Notes under the pieces: generated by a model
The model's input: only the letters and a program-made list of their open reading frames with translations
Database searches by the model: none
Told to the model about the DNA's origin: nothing
Shown: one piece after another, positions 23,632 to 32,982 of the stretch
Position numbering within the stretch: position 1 is the stretch's first letter
How the letters are laid out: each line of letters starts with the position of its first letter
Program-made: the position numbers and the translations under genes
Assembly (NCBI RefSeq): GCF_900129375.1
Contig: NZ_FQVN01000020.1
Span: 1 to 57,429, forward strand
Direction of reading: 5' to 3'
Length of the DNA: 57,429 bases
Source of the DNA: Streptoalloteichus hindustanus
Lineage (GTDB): Bacteria; Actinomycetota; Actinomycetes; Mycobacteriales; Pseudonocardiaceae

Positions 23632-26600
23632 TCACCGGCGCCCGCTGCCGGCGTGGTCCTCGGGCAGTGGTGGGGCCGGCCTGGCCTGAGCGCCTCCGGC
23701 GATGTCCAGCCCCGCCACGTTCAGCAAGCTGGGGAACAACTCCCGCAACCGCGCCTCGTGCCCGGGCAGCACCGCCCGCAACCGGTTCGCCAGATCCGGG
23801 TTGCGGTCCAGCAGTCCGATGGCGCCCACCGGTTCCTGCTGCGCGACGCTCGCGATCATCGGCAGCAACCAGGCCGGGTCCTGTGGCCCCATCACGTCGA
23901 CACAGGCCTCCACCGCGCTCACGGCGTAGGTCAACCTGTGGTCGGCCCTGCGGCTGCCCGCCTCCAGGGCGTACTCGGCGAGAGTGTCCGCCTGCTGCCG
24001 AACCAGACTGTCGGTCTGCTGGAGGGACTGCGGTTGCGCGGTGCTGGGGAAACCGTAGGCGTGCGCGTCGGTGACCACCGCCACGGCCGTGCCCGTCGGC
24101 CTCGGGTTCAGCGGGTCCGCCGTCCAGAGTTCCGGGAACAGCACCGAGTTGATGACCAACTCGCCCTGCACCTGCGCCAGATTCCCCTCCAGGAGCCAGG
24201 TGTTGCCGTGGTTGAGGCCCATCCGACCGAGCCACTCGTCCGCGCTGAGCAGGCCGGCGCCCATCGCCGGGTCGAACACCGCCCACCACGGTCCGTTCGC
24301 GCCCTCCACCCGCACCACCGGGGCCACGTGGTAGTTCCAGAAGACCGGCGCGGGTTGGCCCGGTCGCGCCCCCGCGGCGTACTCCGACATCACCAGGAGC
24401 GCGGGATCGCTCCGGGCCGCGAAGATCTTGTAGGGCTGGGCCCCGAGCCGGTTCAGCTCCAGCGCCCACAGGTGCGCGCGCAGGTAGCAGCCGTCCTCGG
24501 GGTGCTCGGTCGGCATCGCCATCTGCCCGAAGAGGTGGTGGTTGAAGGTGAGGCCGCGCAGTGCCTCGTACCACTGGACGGCCTGGGCCCGCGGCACCGG
24601 GTTCTCGCTCGACCAGCCGAGCTGGTGCGCGGCGTAGTCGGTGTGCGTCGGGCGCAGGCTTCGCAGATCGGTCTCCAGATCCGTGCCGAGCAGCTCCCGG
24701 TAGGCGTCCCGGACGGCCCAGATGGTCCGCGGGTCCCGGCCCGTTCCACTGAGGACGGTCATCGCCTCGTCGAACTCCCGCGCCCGCACCCGCCTGCCGA
24801 GTTCCTCGGCGAGTTGCCGCACCGGTGGCAGCGTCGCGGGGTCGTTCCCCGGCGCCACGGCGGTGGGTCCCAGGTGGGGGGCGCGTGCCGGGTCGGCGAA
24901 GAACACGTCCGCGAAACCCAGGACGACGAGGGCCCGTTCGTAGTCGACCGGGCGCAGGTCGCCGCGGCTCACCGCCTGGCTGAGCGCGTCGGCGAGCGGT
25001 CCGCGCAGTCCCTCGGCCCCGTTTGGGGACTGCCGCGCCCGGTGCAGCTCGTTGAACAGTTCGGCGGTGTTCACCGGATGTTCCTCCAGCAGACGGGTGA
25101 TGCGCTGAGTTGGCTGGCCGGCGGCGGTGTCCTGGCGGTTCCAGTGGGTGGGGTCGTCGAACGCGGGCCTGGTCCGCGGCGCGGTGTTCCCCTCGTCCAG
25201 CGGACCGGTGTCCCGCGTGGAGGTCGGGACCGGCCCCGACTGGTCGTACCGCGTGTCGGGCACCATGACCTGGCTGTTGGCGGTTCGCTCGATCATCCAC
25301 AGGTGCCGGGGTTTGAGCGCGGGGGAGCCGTGCACTTCGGCGCCCATCAACCCGTTGTCCGGCACCACGAGATTGGACCGGGTGTGCCCGTCCGGCAGCC
25401 GTTTGCCGTCGCTGTTGAAGATCCTTTCCTGGTTTCCCCGGCTGTCCCGGTACTCGTCCGGCAGCCCGAAGTAGTGCGCCACCTCGTGCGCGAGGACGTT
25501 GGCGGAGCTGTTCCCGCCCCAGTTCGTCTGGTCGGCGGAGGTCCCCTCGGTGATCCGCACGGTGGTGTGGGCCTGGCTCCGGTCGGCGACGAACTCGACC
25601 TTGGCGTGGAACTGGTCACCGGACGGCAACCGGTATCCCTTGTTCAGCACGGAGTCCACCCCTTCGGTCACTCTGGCGCGAACAGTGTCCACTTCGGACT
25701 GAGAAGCCCGGTCGCCCCGGTCGAGATGCACGCGCAGGGTGTACTCCTGCACCCAGTGGCCGGGCTCGACCTCCATTCGCCGCAGGTCGTAGCGCACCAG
25801 CCCGAGGACCGAGTTCAGGCCCGCGTTCGACCGGCCGCCCTGTCCCGTGGTGGTCCCGCTGCTGGTCAGCACGTCCGCCACTTCCGTGTGGACGGTGCGC
25901 ACGTGGGCGCGGTCGCGCATCGAATCCCACTGCTCCGGCCGCAGTGGACGGTTCGGCTCGGACCAGGGTGCGGACTTCGCCGTGCTGTGGCGCCAGGTCT
26001 CGTCGTCACCGGGACGCCGGGGAACCACGGGTTGCCTGGTGTCCGGCTCGGACCGGTTCTGAGCGACCGGCGGCTCGGGATGAGTCGTTCGGGACGTGCT
26101 GTCGGCGGGGTTCTCCACCGGGTGCGCGGGACGAGTGCCGGACGTCGTGGGGGAACCCTGCACCGGGCCGACGAAGTACTCGCGGAGCATGGTGTCGAAG
26201 ACGTCGTTCGGGCGGAACGGGTCCCACTTGCCCCGTTTCCTGTCGAACTCCTTGTTGAGGTTGTCGATGTTCTCCTGGTAGCGCTGACTGCCGTTCTCGA
26301 ACTGGTTGTACTGCGGGTTCGTGCCGAGTCTCGCGGCGAGGGCGTTGGTGATCCCGCGGGCCAGCAGCTCGGTCACGGCCTCGTCCGGGATGAGGTTGGT
26401 GTTGTAGACGCCGCCTTCTCCCTCGCGGTGGGCGAAGGTCCGGTCACTGCCCACCGAGTGCAGGTGCATGAACTCGTGGACGAGCAGGTGCTGGATGGCA
26501 TCGGCCTTACGCTGGGGATCGACGGCGAGTCCGTCGAGGTGGTTGGTGTTGAGCAGGACGTGCCCGTTGATGGTTCGGGCCGGGTTGGTCAGGCAGTTCT

Positions 26601-29514
26601 GGATCAGTTCGTTCCGCTCGTTGTTGACCTTCTCGGGTGTGGCGCCCCGGCCGGCCTTGGCCTGGGCGACCTGGTCCAGCACCCCGTCGAGGACCGCGAG
26701 GTTGGCGGGGTTGGTCAGATCGCGCAGGAAGTTCTCGTCCAGGATCTGGCGACGCACGTCCTTCGGGTCAACGCCGTGCTCCTTGAGTTGATCGACCGTC
26801 AGGTCGGCCTGTCCTCGGTTCTGCTGGTTCAACGCCTCGTCCATGGCCTGCTGAACGGCGAAGTGCTTGGCGAAGGTCAGCTCGTCGAGCTGCACCACCC
26901 GCTCACTGCTCACCTTGTTCGTACTGGTGATGCCGGGGTCTCTGCCCAGCTTGCCGAACAGCGCGTCGAACCCGCTGCGGACCTGCGCGAGGTTGACGTC
27001 GACGCCCGCGATCGTCAGCTTCTCGTTGCCGAACTCGGGTGGAAGCCCGTCCAGGATGCCCTGCTTCAGGTCCGCGTCCCGGATTTCCGAGAACTTCTGG
27101 GAACTCGTGCTCTGCGGTGCCGGTGAGCTGGAGGGCTGCCCGGGAGGAACGGGCGGCGGCGGCCCCTGTCCCGGGATGGGCGGAGGTGGTGGCGCGCCCG
27201 GCCCCGGGGGCCGCCCCGGAGGGGGTGGCGGTGGCGCGCTCGGGCTCGAAGGGTGCGCCGGAGGTGGAGGTGGAGGTGGGGCGGGCGCGGTTGGTGGCCC
27301 TGACGTGGTGACAGGAGCCGGTACGTGCTGCGGAGAGGACTGTTGTTGTGGGGACTGCGGTTGTGCGGTGTGGGTGGTGGGGGCGCTGCCGGGTGTGGTG
27401 GACGGGGCTGGGATGTTCGGCTCGACGGGAGCCGAGCTGGCGGTGGTGGACGGGATCGGCGGCGTGTGGCCGGGAACCGGTGGCGGGGCTGGCAGCGGAA
27501 CACCTGGCTGCCCGAAGTGCTGGGGTGGTGCGGGAGGTGGCGGTGGAGGAGGTGGCGGCGGGGGAGAGGTGGGTTGCTGCGCCACGTGTTGCTGAACCGC
27601 GGACTGGGGAACGGGACCGGCGTGTGGAGGAGGCAGGGGTGGTGCCGGTGGCGCGGCCTGATGTGGCGGTGGCGCCTGCGGGATCGGCTGCGATGTCGTG
27701 CCGGAGTGCTGTGGCGGAAGCGGCGGTGCCGGGGGCGCCGGTGGTGCTGGCTGTGCCGGCGGAACCTGGTGTGCCGACGGGATCGGCTGCGCCGGAGCGG
27801 ACTGGGGTGGCGTCGGCAGGCTCGTCTGGTGCGATGGCAGGCTTGCCGGTGCCGGTGCCGGTGCCGGGGCGGGCTGCTGCCACGAGAGGGACGACGTCCG
27901 CGGTGGGATCTGGGGTGGCTGTGCGCTCGGCTGGACCTGGCTGGGCTGTGGTGGTGGGGCGGGTTGCTGCCACGGCAGGGACGACGAGCGCGGTGGGATC
28001 CGGGGCGCGGGCCGGTGTTCCGGTTGCTCCCCGGGGAGGGGTGGACGAGGCGGAGCTGGACGCGACGGCTGCTGCGGCCGGTCCACGGGTGAGACGGGCG
28101 AGGTCGACCGCTGGGCAGGTCCCCGCTGCGGCTGTCGTTGCGGAACGGGATCGGCGCCGTCCCGTGGCCGGGTGAGGTCCGGCTGCTGCGAGCTGCTCGG
28201 AATCCGCGTGCCTCCCGGCCTGGGCGCCGGGGGAGCGGTGGGCTCGACCGGCCGCGGGCGAGGCTGCCGCGGAGGAGAAGTGCGCTGTCCGCCCACGAAC
28301 GAAAGACCGTCCATAGTGGACTGTCTCGGCGTCGTCGGCGTCGGAGTCGGTCCGGGGTCGGGCACCGTGTTGTTCGGCACCGTGTTGTTCGGTGAGGTGT
28401 TCGCCAGACTGCTGCCGGGGTCGCGGCTCGGCGTGGTGTTCGGGCTGGGAACGGGGGACGGGCTTCCCCCGTGGTGCACAACAGGCGGGTCAGAGAGGCC
28501 CGGGGTGTTCGGGGCGCTCCTCGTCGGGATGTCCGGGGCGCCGGTCGGAAGGCCGTCAGCGGAACCCTTCGGCAGGCCGCCGCCTCCACCCCGGTCGCCG
28601 CCCCCGAAACCGTTGGCGGGCGGGGGCATCTGCGACAGCGTGTTCGGATCGATCTTGTTGATCTCGGTGCCGCCGTGCGGGCCACGACCGCCGGCCCGGC
28701 CCCTCCGGCCCATGCCGCTGACCGCGCCCTCGACCCCGCCCGCCGTGGCGGCGAACGGGTTGAGGTCCTCCCACTGGCCCTGCACGCCCTTGCTGATCTG
28801 CTCGGTGAGCCACTCGTGGGCCGCGCCCTGGACGATCGACCCGGGCAGCGAACCGGCGAACTTGGGGGCGAACTTGCCCAGCGCCGATCCGAGGCCGAAC
28901 CCGACCAGCCCGCCGACGACCCCGGTGATCCCCGCGCTCTTGGTCAGGTTCGCGTCCCACTGGGTGCGGTCGCCCTTGAGCATCTGGATGCCCTGGATCG
29001 CCACGTCCATCCCCACCTGGAAGACCACGCCGAACAGCACGGCCTGGACCAGGTTCCGGACGACCACCTGGACCGAGATCCGGGCGGCGGCCTGCATGGC
29101 GGGGATGGCCGCGGTCGACGCGCCGAAGGTGAAGGCGGCGTTGGCCAGCGCCCAGGCGATCTGCGCGGCCAGCATGACCAACGTACCGATGATCATGTAC
29201 TTCGCGTACTCGACCTGGAGCGCGGTCTTCCTGGCCAGTTCGCCGAGCTGCTTGGCGGTCGTCGCCACGGCCGGCACCTGCTGCTGGAACGCGGCGGTGA
29301 ACTTGCGGAACTCGGCGGAGGCCGTGCCCTGCAACGCGCCCAGCACCGAGGCCGTGACCGAGTCGACCTCGCCGCGCAGCTCGGTCAGCTCCTGCGCCGC
29401 CTGTTCCCACGCGGTGCCCAGGATTCGCAGCTTGTCCTCGTCGCCCTTCGGCCACTCGTCGCCGCAGACGATCCTGACCAACCCGTGCAGCTCCTCGGGA
29501 ATCCGCACGCTCAT
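23632..29514 (-). CDS. Giant T7SS effector: WXG-like domain, two zinc proteases, protein-glutaminase-like domain
   Basis: A 1960-aa protein; the ATG at 29514 overlaps the upstream stop (ATGA). The N-terminal about 90 residues are WXG100-like (LRILGTAWEQAAQEL). A hydrophobic/amphipathic block follows (about residues 105-230), as in CpnT-like N-domains. A long Pro/Gln-rich linker, about 300-830, follows. Protease domain 1 has HEFMHLH at about residue 1013. Protease domain 2 has LAHEVAHYFGLPDEYRD at about 1343. The C-terminal domain resembles bacterial protein-glutaminase: EDGCYLRAH (Cys about 1676), NYHVAP (His about 1729) and VFDPAMG (Asp about 1748). The spacing is close to that of the known Cys/His/Asp triad. 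A 170-residue tail follows. No obvious immunity gene is adjacent. Secretion through the neighbouring ESX machine is inferred from the N-domain and operon position. Confidence 0.85.
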   Translation of the reverse strand: MSVRIPEELHGLVRIVCGDEWPKGDEDKLRILGTAWEQAAQELTELRGEVDSVTASVLGALQGTASAEFRKFTAAFQQQVPAVATTAKQLGELARKTALQVEYAKYMIIGTLVMLAAQIAWALANAAFTFGASTAAIPAMQAAARISVQVVVRNLVQAVLFGVVFQVGMDVAIQGIQMLKGDRTQWDANLTKSAGITGVVGGLVGFGLGSALGKFAPKFAGSLPGSIVQGAAHEWLTEQISKGVQGQWEDLNPFAATAGGVEGAVSGMGRRGRAGGRGPHGGTEINKIDPNTLSQMPPPANGFGGGDRGGGGGLPKGSADGLPTGAPDIPTRSAPNTPGLSDPPVVHHGGSPSPVPSPNTTPSRDPGSSLANTSPNNTVPNNTVPDPGPTPTPTTPRQSTMDGLSFVGGQRTSPPRQPRPRPVEPTAPPAPRPGGTRIPSSSQQPDLTRPRDGADPVPQRQPQRGPAQRSTSPVSPVDRPQQPSRPAPPRPPLPGEQPEHRPAPRIPPRSSSLPWQQPAPPPQPSQVQPSAQPPQIPPRTSSLSWQQPAPAPAPAPASLPSHQTSLPTPPQSAPAQPIPSAHQVPPAQPAPPAPPAPPLPPQHSGTTSQPIPQAPPPHQAAPPAPPLPPPHAGPVPQSAVQQHVAQQPTSPPPPPPPPPPPAPPQHFGQPGVPLPAPPPVPGHTPPIPSTTASSAPVEPNIPAPSTTPGSAPTTHTAQPQSPQQQSSPQHVPAPVTTSGPPTAPAPPPPPPPAHPSSPSAPPPPPPGRPPGPGAPPPPPIPGQGPPPPVPPGQPSSSPAPQSTSSQKFSEIRDADLKQGILDGLPPEFGNEKLTIAGVDVNLAQVRSGFDALFGKLGRDPGITSTNKVSSERVVQLDELTFAKHFAVQQAMDEALNQQNRGQADLTVDQLKEHGVDPKDVRRQILDENFLRDLTNPANLAVLDGVLDQVAQAKAGRGATPEKVNNERNELIQNCLTNPARTINGHVLLNTNHLDGLAVDPQRKADAIQHLLVHEFMHLHSVGSDRTFAHREGEGGVYNTNLIPDEAVTELLARGITNALAARLGTNPQYNQFENGSQRYQENIDNLNKEFDRKRGKWDPFRPNDVFDTMLREYFVGPVQGSPTTSGTRPAHPVENPADSTSRTTHPEPPVAQNRSEPDTRQPVVPRRPGDDETWRHSTAKSAPWSEPNRPLRPEQWDSMRDRAHVRTVHTEVADVLTSSGTTTGQGGRSNAGLNSVLGLVRYDLRRMEVEPGHWVQEYTLRVHLDRGDRASQSEVDTVRARVTEGVDSVLNKGYRLPSGDQFHAKVEFVADRSQAHTTVRITEGTSADQTNWGGNSSANVLAHEVAHYFGLPDEYRDSRGNQERIFNSDGKRLPDGHTRSNLVVPDNGLMGAEVHGSPALKPRHLWMIERTANSQVMVPDTRYDQSGPVPTSTRDTGPLDEGNTAPRTRPAFDDPTHWNRQDTAAGQPTQRITRLLEEHPVNTAELFNELHRARQSPNGAEGLRGPLADALSQAVSRGDLRPVDYERALVVLGFADVFFADPARAPHLGPTAVAPGNDPATLPPVRQLAEELGRRVRAREFDEAMTVLSGTGRDPRTIWAVRDAYRELLGTDLETDLRSLRPTHTDYAAHQLGWSSENPVPRAQAVQWYEALRGLTFNHHLFGQMAMPTEHPEDGCYLRAHLWALELNRLGAQPYKIFAARSDPALLVMSEYAAGARPGQPAPVFWNYHVAPVVRVEGANGPWWAVFDPAMGAGLLSADEWLGRMGLNHGNTWLLEGNLAQVQGELVINSVLFPELWTADPLNPRPTGTAVAVVTDAHAYGFPSTAQPQSLQQTDSLVRQQADTLAEYALEAGSRRADHRLTYAVSAVEACVDVMGPQDPAWLLPMIASVAQQEPVGAIGLLDRNPDLANRLRAVLPGHEARLRELFPSLLNVAGLDIAGGAQARPAPPLPEDHAGSGRR
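28309..28321. repeat. Iterated palindrome GTCCA-TAG-TGGAC
   Basis: In the Pro-rich linker of the giant effector; encodes Ser-Thr-Met-Asp with Thr codon ACT. Confidence 0.7.
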
Positions 29515-29897
29515 GACCGCGGTCCGCTCACCCGGTGCCAGACGCGGTCGCCACCGCTCGGCGCGGTGCTCGGCTCCGTCTTCGGCAGGCCGACCGCGAG
29601 GGTGTCGACGGCGTTGGCCTCGGTGCGGCGAAAGCCCTTGGCCATCGTGTTCACGCCGTCGCGCATGCTGCGCACCACGCTGCTCATCTCGCGCATGGCG
29701 GTCAGCACGTCCTTGCTGTTGGCGAGGTAGTTCTGCTCGAACGACTTCCCGGTCTTGTCGTCGCCCCAGCACTGGCCGACTTCCTGGGTGCGGCTGAGGA
29801 GGTTGTCGTAGATCCGCTCCAACCGGACGGCCAGGTTCTCCGCGTCACCCGAGACCTTGCCGAGCCGTTCGGTGTCGACGCCGAACTGCCGCGTCAT
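29511..29897 (-). CDS. WXG100-like ESX-associated protein
   Basis: A 128-aa helical protein beginning at the ATG at 29897 (TGATG overlap with the upstream stop; GGAGG upstream). It has the size and two-helix layout of ESX proteins with a Trp-Gly turn (VGQCWGDDKTGKSFEQNY) and a helix MREMSSVVRSMRDGVNTMA, followed by a C-terminal tail of about 35 residues. It is directly coupled to the giant effector (ATGA) and could be its partner or chaperone, since T7SS substrates are usually exported as WXG100 heterodimers. The partner assignment is inference. Confidence 0.75.
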   Translation of the reverse strand: MTRQFGVDTERLGKVSGDAENLAVRLERIYDNLLSRTQEVGQCWGDDKTGKSFEQNYLANSKDVLTAMREMSSVVRSMRDGVNTMAKGFRRTEANAVDTLAVGLPKTEPSTAPSGGDRVWHRVSGPRS

Positions 29898-30388
29898 CAC
29901 CACCACCTCCGCTCGCCCTGCTCGGCATCGCCCTTGCGCGCCGCGGCCCTGCCCGGTGTGTCCGGCACCGCGAAGCGCGGGTCGTCGGAGACGAGCTCGC
30001 GCACGGCGTCGGTCATCGGTGGGCGCTCGGGCAGGAGGGCGTCGGCATCACCGCCGAGCAGGTCCCCGAAGGAGAGCCCCGTGGGCATGTGCGGTCGCAT
30101 CACCTCGACCATCTCCGCGTGGGCCGCCTTCCGCGCTTCGTCCATTGTGGACAAAAGCAGCGCGGACAGCTCGGCCGGCGCCATCCCGCGGTACGCGCCG
30201 GAGGGGAAGCTCAGCTCGGTGATCTCCCCCCGCACGCTCGCGGTGACCGAGACCGCGCGGTTGGGCGAGGTGACCGTCACCGAGATCCGCCTGATCCGGC
30301 GCTGCATCTCGGCGAGGCCGGCGCGCCGGCGCCGGTACTCGGCCATCAGCTCGTCGATGCGCTCGTCGTAGTCGGACGGCGAGGTCAT
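29897..30388 (-). CDS. YbaB/EbfC-like protein of the ESX locus
   Basis: A 163-aa protein. An N-terminal coiled coil (YDERIDELMAEYRRRRAGLAEMQRRI) is followed by the YbaB-like core SVTASVRGEITELSFPSGAYRGMAPAELSALLL. YbaB-type proteins are nucleoid-associated DNA binders in other bacteria; versions next to ESX genes are common in actinobacteria and may act as chaperone-like or EspG-like partners. The ATG at 30388 follows GGGAG by 6 nt. The 3' end overlaps the following WXG-like gene. Confidence 0.75.
   Translation of the reverse strand: MTSPSDYDERIDELMAEYRRRRAGLAEMQRRIRRISVTVTSPNRAVSVTASVRGEITELSFPSGAYRGMAPAELSALLLSTMDEARKAAHAEMVEVMRPHMPTGLSFGDLLGGDADALLPERPPMTDAVRELVSDDPRFAVPDTPGRAAARKGDAEQGERRWW
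30140..30152. repeat. Iterated palindrome GTCCA-TTG-TGGAC
   Basis: In the YbaB-like gene; encodes Ser-Thr-Met-Asp with Thr codon ACA. Confidence 0.7.
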
Positions 30389-30520
30389 TGCCCACTCCCA
30401 AGAGGTTCGCCACGCGGGGAAGGGGCTCCGCGCCGAGCCCCAGAACGGCGCGGAGCCGGTCGACCGCCCCGCGCTCCCGACGTGCGACGGCGGGCCACGC
30501 CGGGAGCGGCGGGGGCAGGT

Positions 30521-32383
30521 CTAGCCGGACCGCCCGATCACGCCGGGCGGGGCGTCCGGGTTGGCGCCCCAGACGTCCTCGTCCTCCACCAGCCAGGTGG
30601 CGCGTTCCCGTTCCTGCTCCTGTTTGCCCGGTGCACCGGGCATTCCGGGGCTTGTCGGCATACCGGGAGCACCGGTGGTTCCACCCCGACCGCTGCCCGG
30701 CCCCGTGCCGCCGGGACCACCCGTGCCGCCGGTCCTGCCGCCGCCACCGGCGGGTCGACCGCCGGAGGCGGGGCCGCCGGCACCGTCCCCATAGGACTTG
30801 ACGCCCCCGCCGCGAAGGGAACCGCTGCCGGGGCTGTACGGCGGAACACCTCCGCCGCCCGGTATTCCGCCGCCCCCGCCGGGAAACGGGCTCGGGCCAC
30901 CCTGGGACTTGCCACCGGAAAAGCCCGGCAGGTCGGTGGAACCGGGACCACCGCCCGGGTACGGCTTCAGCCTGCCGGGCTCGCCACCGGAGAAGCCGGC
31001 GAGGTCGCTCGAACCCGGTTTGTCCCCGGGATACGGCGTGACGCCACCGCCTTTTCTGAGAACCGGATACCGAGCCAGCCCGCCGTCCGGCCCGCCACCG
31101 GGGTAGGGCGTGGGTCGGCTGCCCGGCTTGACAACCGGATAGCGAACCTGGCCGGCGCCTGGGAAGGGAGTTGGGCCGCCCGATCCCGGCCCGCTCCCCG
31201 GGTAGGGGGCCGGAACCCCGCCTCCCGGATAACCAGTGGCACCAGGTGAACCGCCGGGGTGGTACGGGTCGAGGCGGGCACCCGGCGCGTACGGGGCCTG
31301 GGTGTGGGTGAACGCTCCTGTTCCGGCCAGCCCGGTGCCCGGGTCGTACGGGTCGGGGGCCAGCCCGAGTTCCTTCGGACTGAGCGGGGCGTACTGGGCT
31401 GGCACCTGTCCCGGCACGCCACCGGAGAGGTCGGCGCCCGGGACGTGCGTGCCGGCCGACGTGCCTCCGGGAAACTCGCCAGGAACGCCGCCACCCGGGA
31501 CCCCGGCTCCAGGAAACTGGCCCCCAGGAAACTGGCCGGGAACCCCACCACCGGGAAGTCCGCCACCGGGGTACCCCCCACCCGGGAATCCACCGCCGGA
31601 GCCGTCACCACCGGGGAAGTTGGTCAACGACCCGCCGGGCACGCCGGTGAATCCGGGGAACTGCTGGCCCGGCCCGCCGCTCCCGGGTGGTGGGACGAAC
31701 TGCGGGGGCGGACCCGTGTTGACGCCGTACGGGTTCGGCCCGCCCGGGTTGTTGGGGTTCACGTTCGGGGTCTTGGGCACCGGCGCGCTGAACGTCGGGA
31801 CCTTGACCTCGTACTCGCCGGCGAGCTCCCCGATCACCTTCCGCATGTCGCGGTCGAGCAGCTTCACGACCTCCGGCTTGCTGGAGACCGTGACGAGCTT
31901 GGCCCCGTCCTTCTCGAAGGTGGACGCGCCCAGCCTGGTCGCCTGGTCCGCGTACCAGAGGTCGATCGCGTTGATCTTCGCCTGGGCGGTGCTCAGCTTG
32001 TTGCCCGCGTCCACCAGTTCCTGCGGCAGGGACCGGCTCCCGCCGAACTCGGGCTTGGTCACCCGGTCCACGTGGGCGTCGAACACCTTGGCGTAGTAGT
32101 CCATCTGGTTGAGGAACGCCTCGGCGCTCGGGCCCTTCCACACCCCGCCCGGCCCGGCGATGGCCTTGGCGTGGACGCGGAGGGTGTCGCGGCACAGCGC
32201 GAAGACCCGCCCCAGGTTCTGGATCTTGTTGCCGGCGTCCCAGAAGGACGCCGGGTCGCTGTGCGCCTTCCTGGCGGCGTCACCGCCGTGTTCCTCGGAC
32301 CCGCCGCAGATCGCCGCCTTGATCTGCTTCCACGTCCAGTTCTGGTAGTCGTCCCCGGTGGGGACGTCCTTTGCCTGCACCAT
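30521..32383 (-). CDS. WXG/PPE-like T7SS substrate with Pro-Gly-rich repeat tail
   Basis: A 620-aa protein. Residues 1-210 are helical, with a WxG turn (GVWKGPSAEAFLNQMDYYAKVF) in a four-helix-bundle pattern similar to EspB/PPE-type substrates. Residues about 215-590 are a low-complexity tail of FPGG, YPGGG, VPGG and similar repeats. The extreme C-terminus is acidic and distinct (EDEDVWGANPDAPPGVIG). It lies between the small ESX genes and the YbaB-like gene, so export through this system is likely. The repeats could form an extended or self-associating surface polymer, as proposed for EspB-like proteins; that is inference. The ATG at 32383 has only a weak GGGA before it. Confidence 0.75.
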   Translation of the reverse strand: MVQAKDVPTGDDYQNWTWKQIKAAICGGSEEHGGDAARKAHSDPASFWDAGNKIQNLGRVFALCRDTLRVHAKAIAGPGGVWKGPSAEAFLNQMDYYAKVFDAHVDRVTKPEFGGSRSLPQELVDAGNKLSTAQAKINAIDLWYADQATRLGASTFEKDGAKLVTVSSKPEVVKLLDRDMRKVIGELAGEYEVKVPTFSAPVPKTPNVNPNNPGGPNPYGVNTGPPPQFVPPPGSGGPGQQFPGFTGVPGGSLTNFPGGDGSGGGFPGGGYPGGGLPGGGVPGQFPGGQFPGAGVPGGGVPGEFPGGTSAGTHVPGADLSGGVPGQVPAQYAPLSPKELGLAPDPYDPGTGLAGTGAFTHTQAPYAPGARLDPYHPGGSPGATGYPGGGVPAPYPGSGPGSGGPTPFPGAGQVRYPVVKPGSRPTPYPGGGPDGGLARYPVLRKGGGVTPYPGDKPGSSDLAGFSGGEPGRLKPYPGGGPGSTDLPGFSGGKSQGGPSPFPGGGGGIPGGGGVPPYSPGSGSLRGGGVKSYGDGAGGPASGGRPAGGGGRTGGTGGPGGTGPGSGRGGTTGAPGMPTSPGMPGAPGKQEQERERATWLVEDEDVWGANPDAPPGVIGRSG

Positions 32384-32445
32384 TGTCCCGTGCTCGCTCT
32401 CTCACCCGACTTCCGACGGGCGCGGCGGTCCGACCGCCGCCACCG

Positions 32446-32979
32446 CTACGGACCCCCGGCCACGCCCGGGATTCCCGCGCCGAACTGCTTCATCAGGTCG
32501 GCGACGTCGTTGGCTCCCTTGGAGTTGAGCTCCTCGGTGGTCTGGTACTTCGCCGCCAGCTCCTCGACACCCGCGACGAACTTCTCGAAGGCGGCGCCCA
32601 TCTTCTTGAGGGCGTCGGAGTACTCCTTCTTCAGCCCGGCGTTGCCGGTCGGGCCGGTGATCAGGTCGCGGATCGCGTTGCCGTGCTTGAAGTTCCCGGC
32701 CCTGATGGCGAGCGAGTCGACGTCCCTGACCGCGTTCCTCAGGTGTGGCAGGAGCTCCTTGACGGCCGCCGCGAAGTGCTTGAGCGCCATCCCGTCGACG
32801 GTGACCGGACCCTTGCCACCCTCGCCCTTGAACACCGGGGGGACGGGCAGGGGGCTGTTGTTCTGGAGCGATCCCTGGTCGCCGCGGGACGACCCGTCCC
32901 ACTCGGTCGGCGACTTCTTCTCCTGCTTCTCCCGATCCTGCCGGTTCTGGTTCTGCAGGGCGATGCCCTCGTGGGTCAC
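32446..32979 (-). CDS. ESX-locus helical protein
   Basis: A 177-aa protein with a polar, Gln-rich first 50 residues and a helical C-terminal part (LKHFAAAVKELLPHLRNAVRDVD, LKKEYSDALKKMGAAFEKFVAGVEELAAKY). The pattern is that of ESX-secreted or chaperone proteins, but I do not recognise the family. The GTG start at 32979 is 4 nt after the stop of the WXG100 gene, with GGAGGTGA overlapping that stop, so translation is coupled. Confidence 0.7.
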   Translation of the reverse strand: MTHEGIALQNQNRQDREKQEKKSPTEWDGSSRGDQGSLQNNSPLPVPPVFKGEGGKGPVTVDGMALKHFAAAVKELLPHLRNAVRDVDSLAIRAGNFKHGNAIRDLITGPTGNAGLKKEYSDALKKMGAAFEKFVAGVEELAAKYQTTEELNSKGANDVADLMKQFGAGIPGVAGGP

Positions 32980-32982
32980 GGC

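Noticed and set aside
23569-27126. A 1185-codon plus-strand open frame opposite the giant effector
   Set aside because: Antisense shadow of the zinc-protease and glutaminase domains; no ribosome binding site and no recognisable content.
29515-29772. Upstream extension of the giant effector
   Set aside because: It overlaps the WXG-like gene in another frame and is Arg/Gln-rich; the WXG-like N-domain begins at 29514.
30790-31660. Regular short repeats that could suggest a CRISPR array
   Set aside because: They are codon repeats for Pro-Gly-rich peptide in a continuous reading frame, without uniform spacers.
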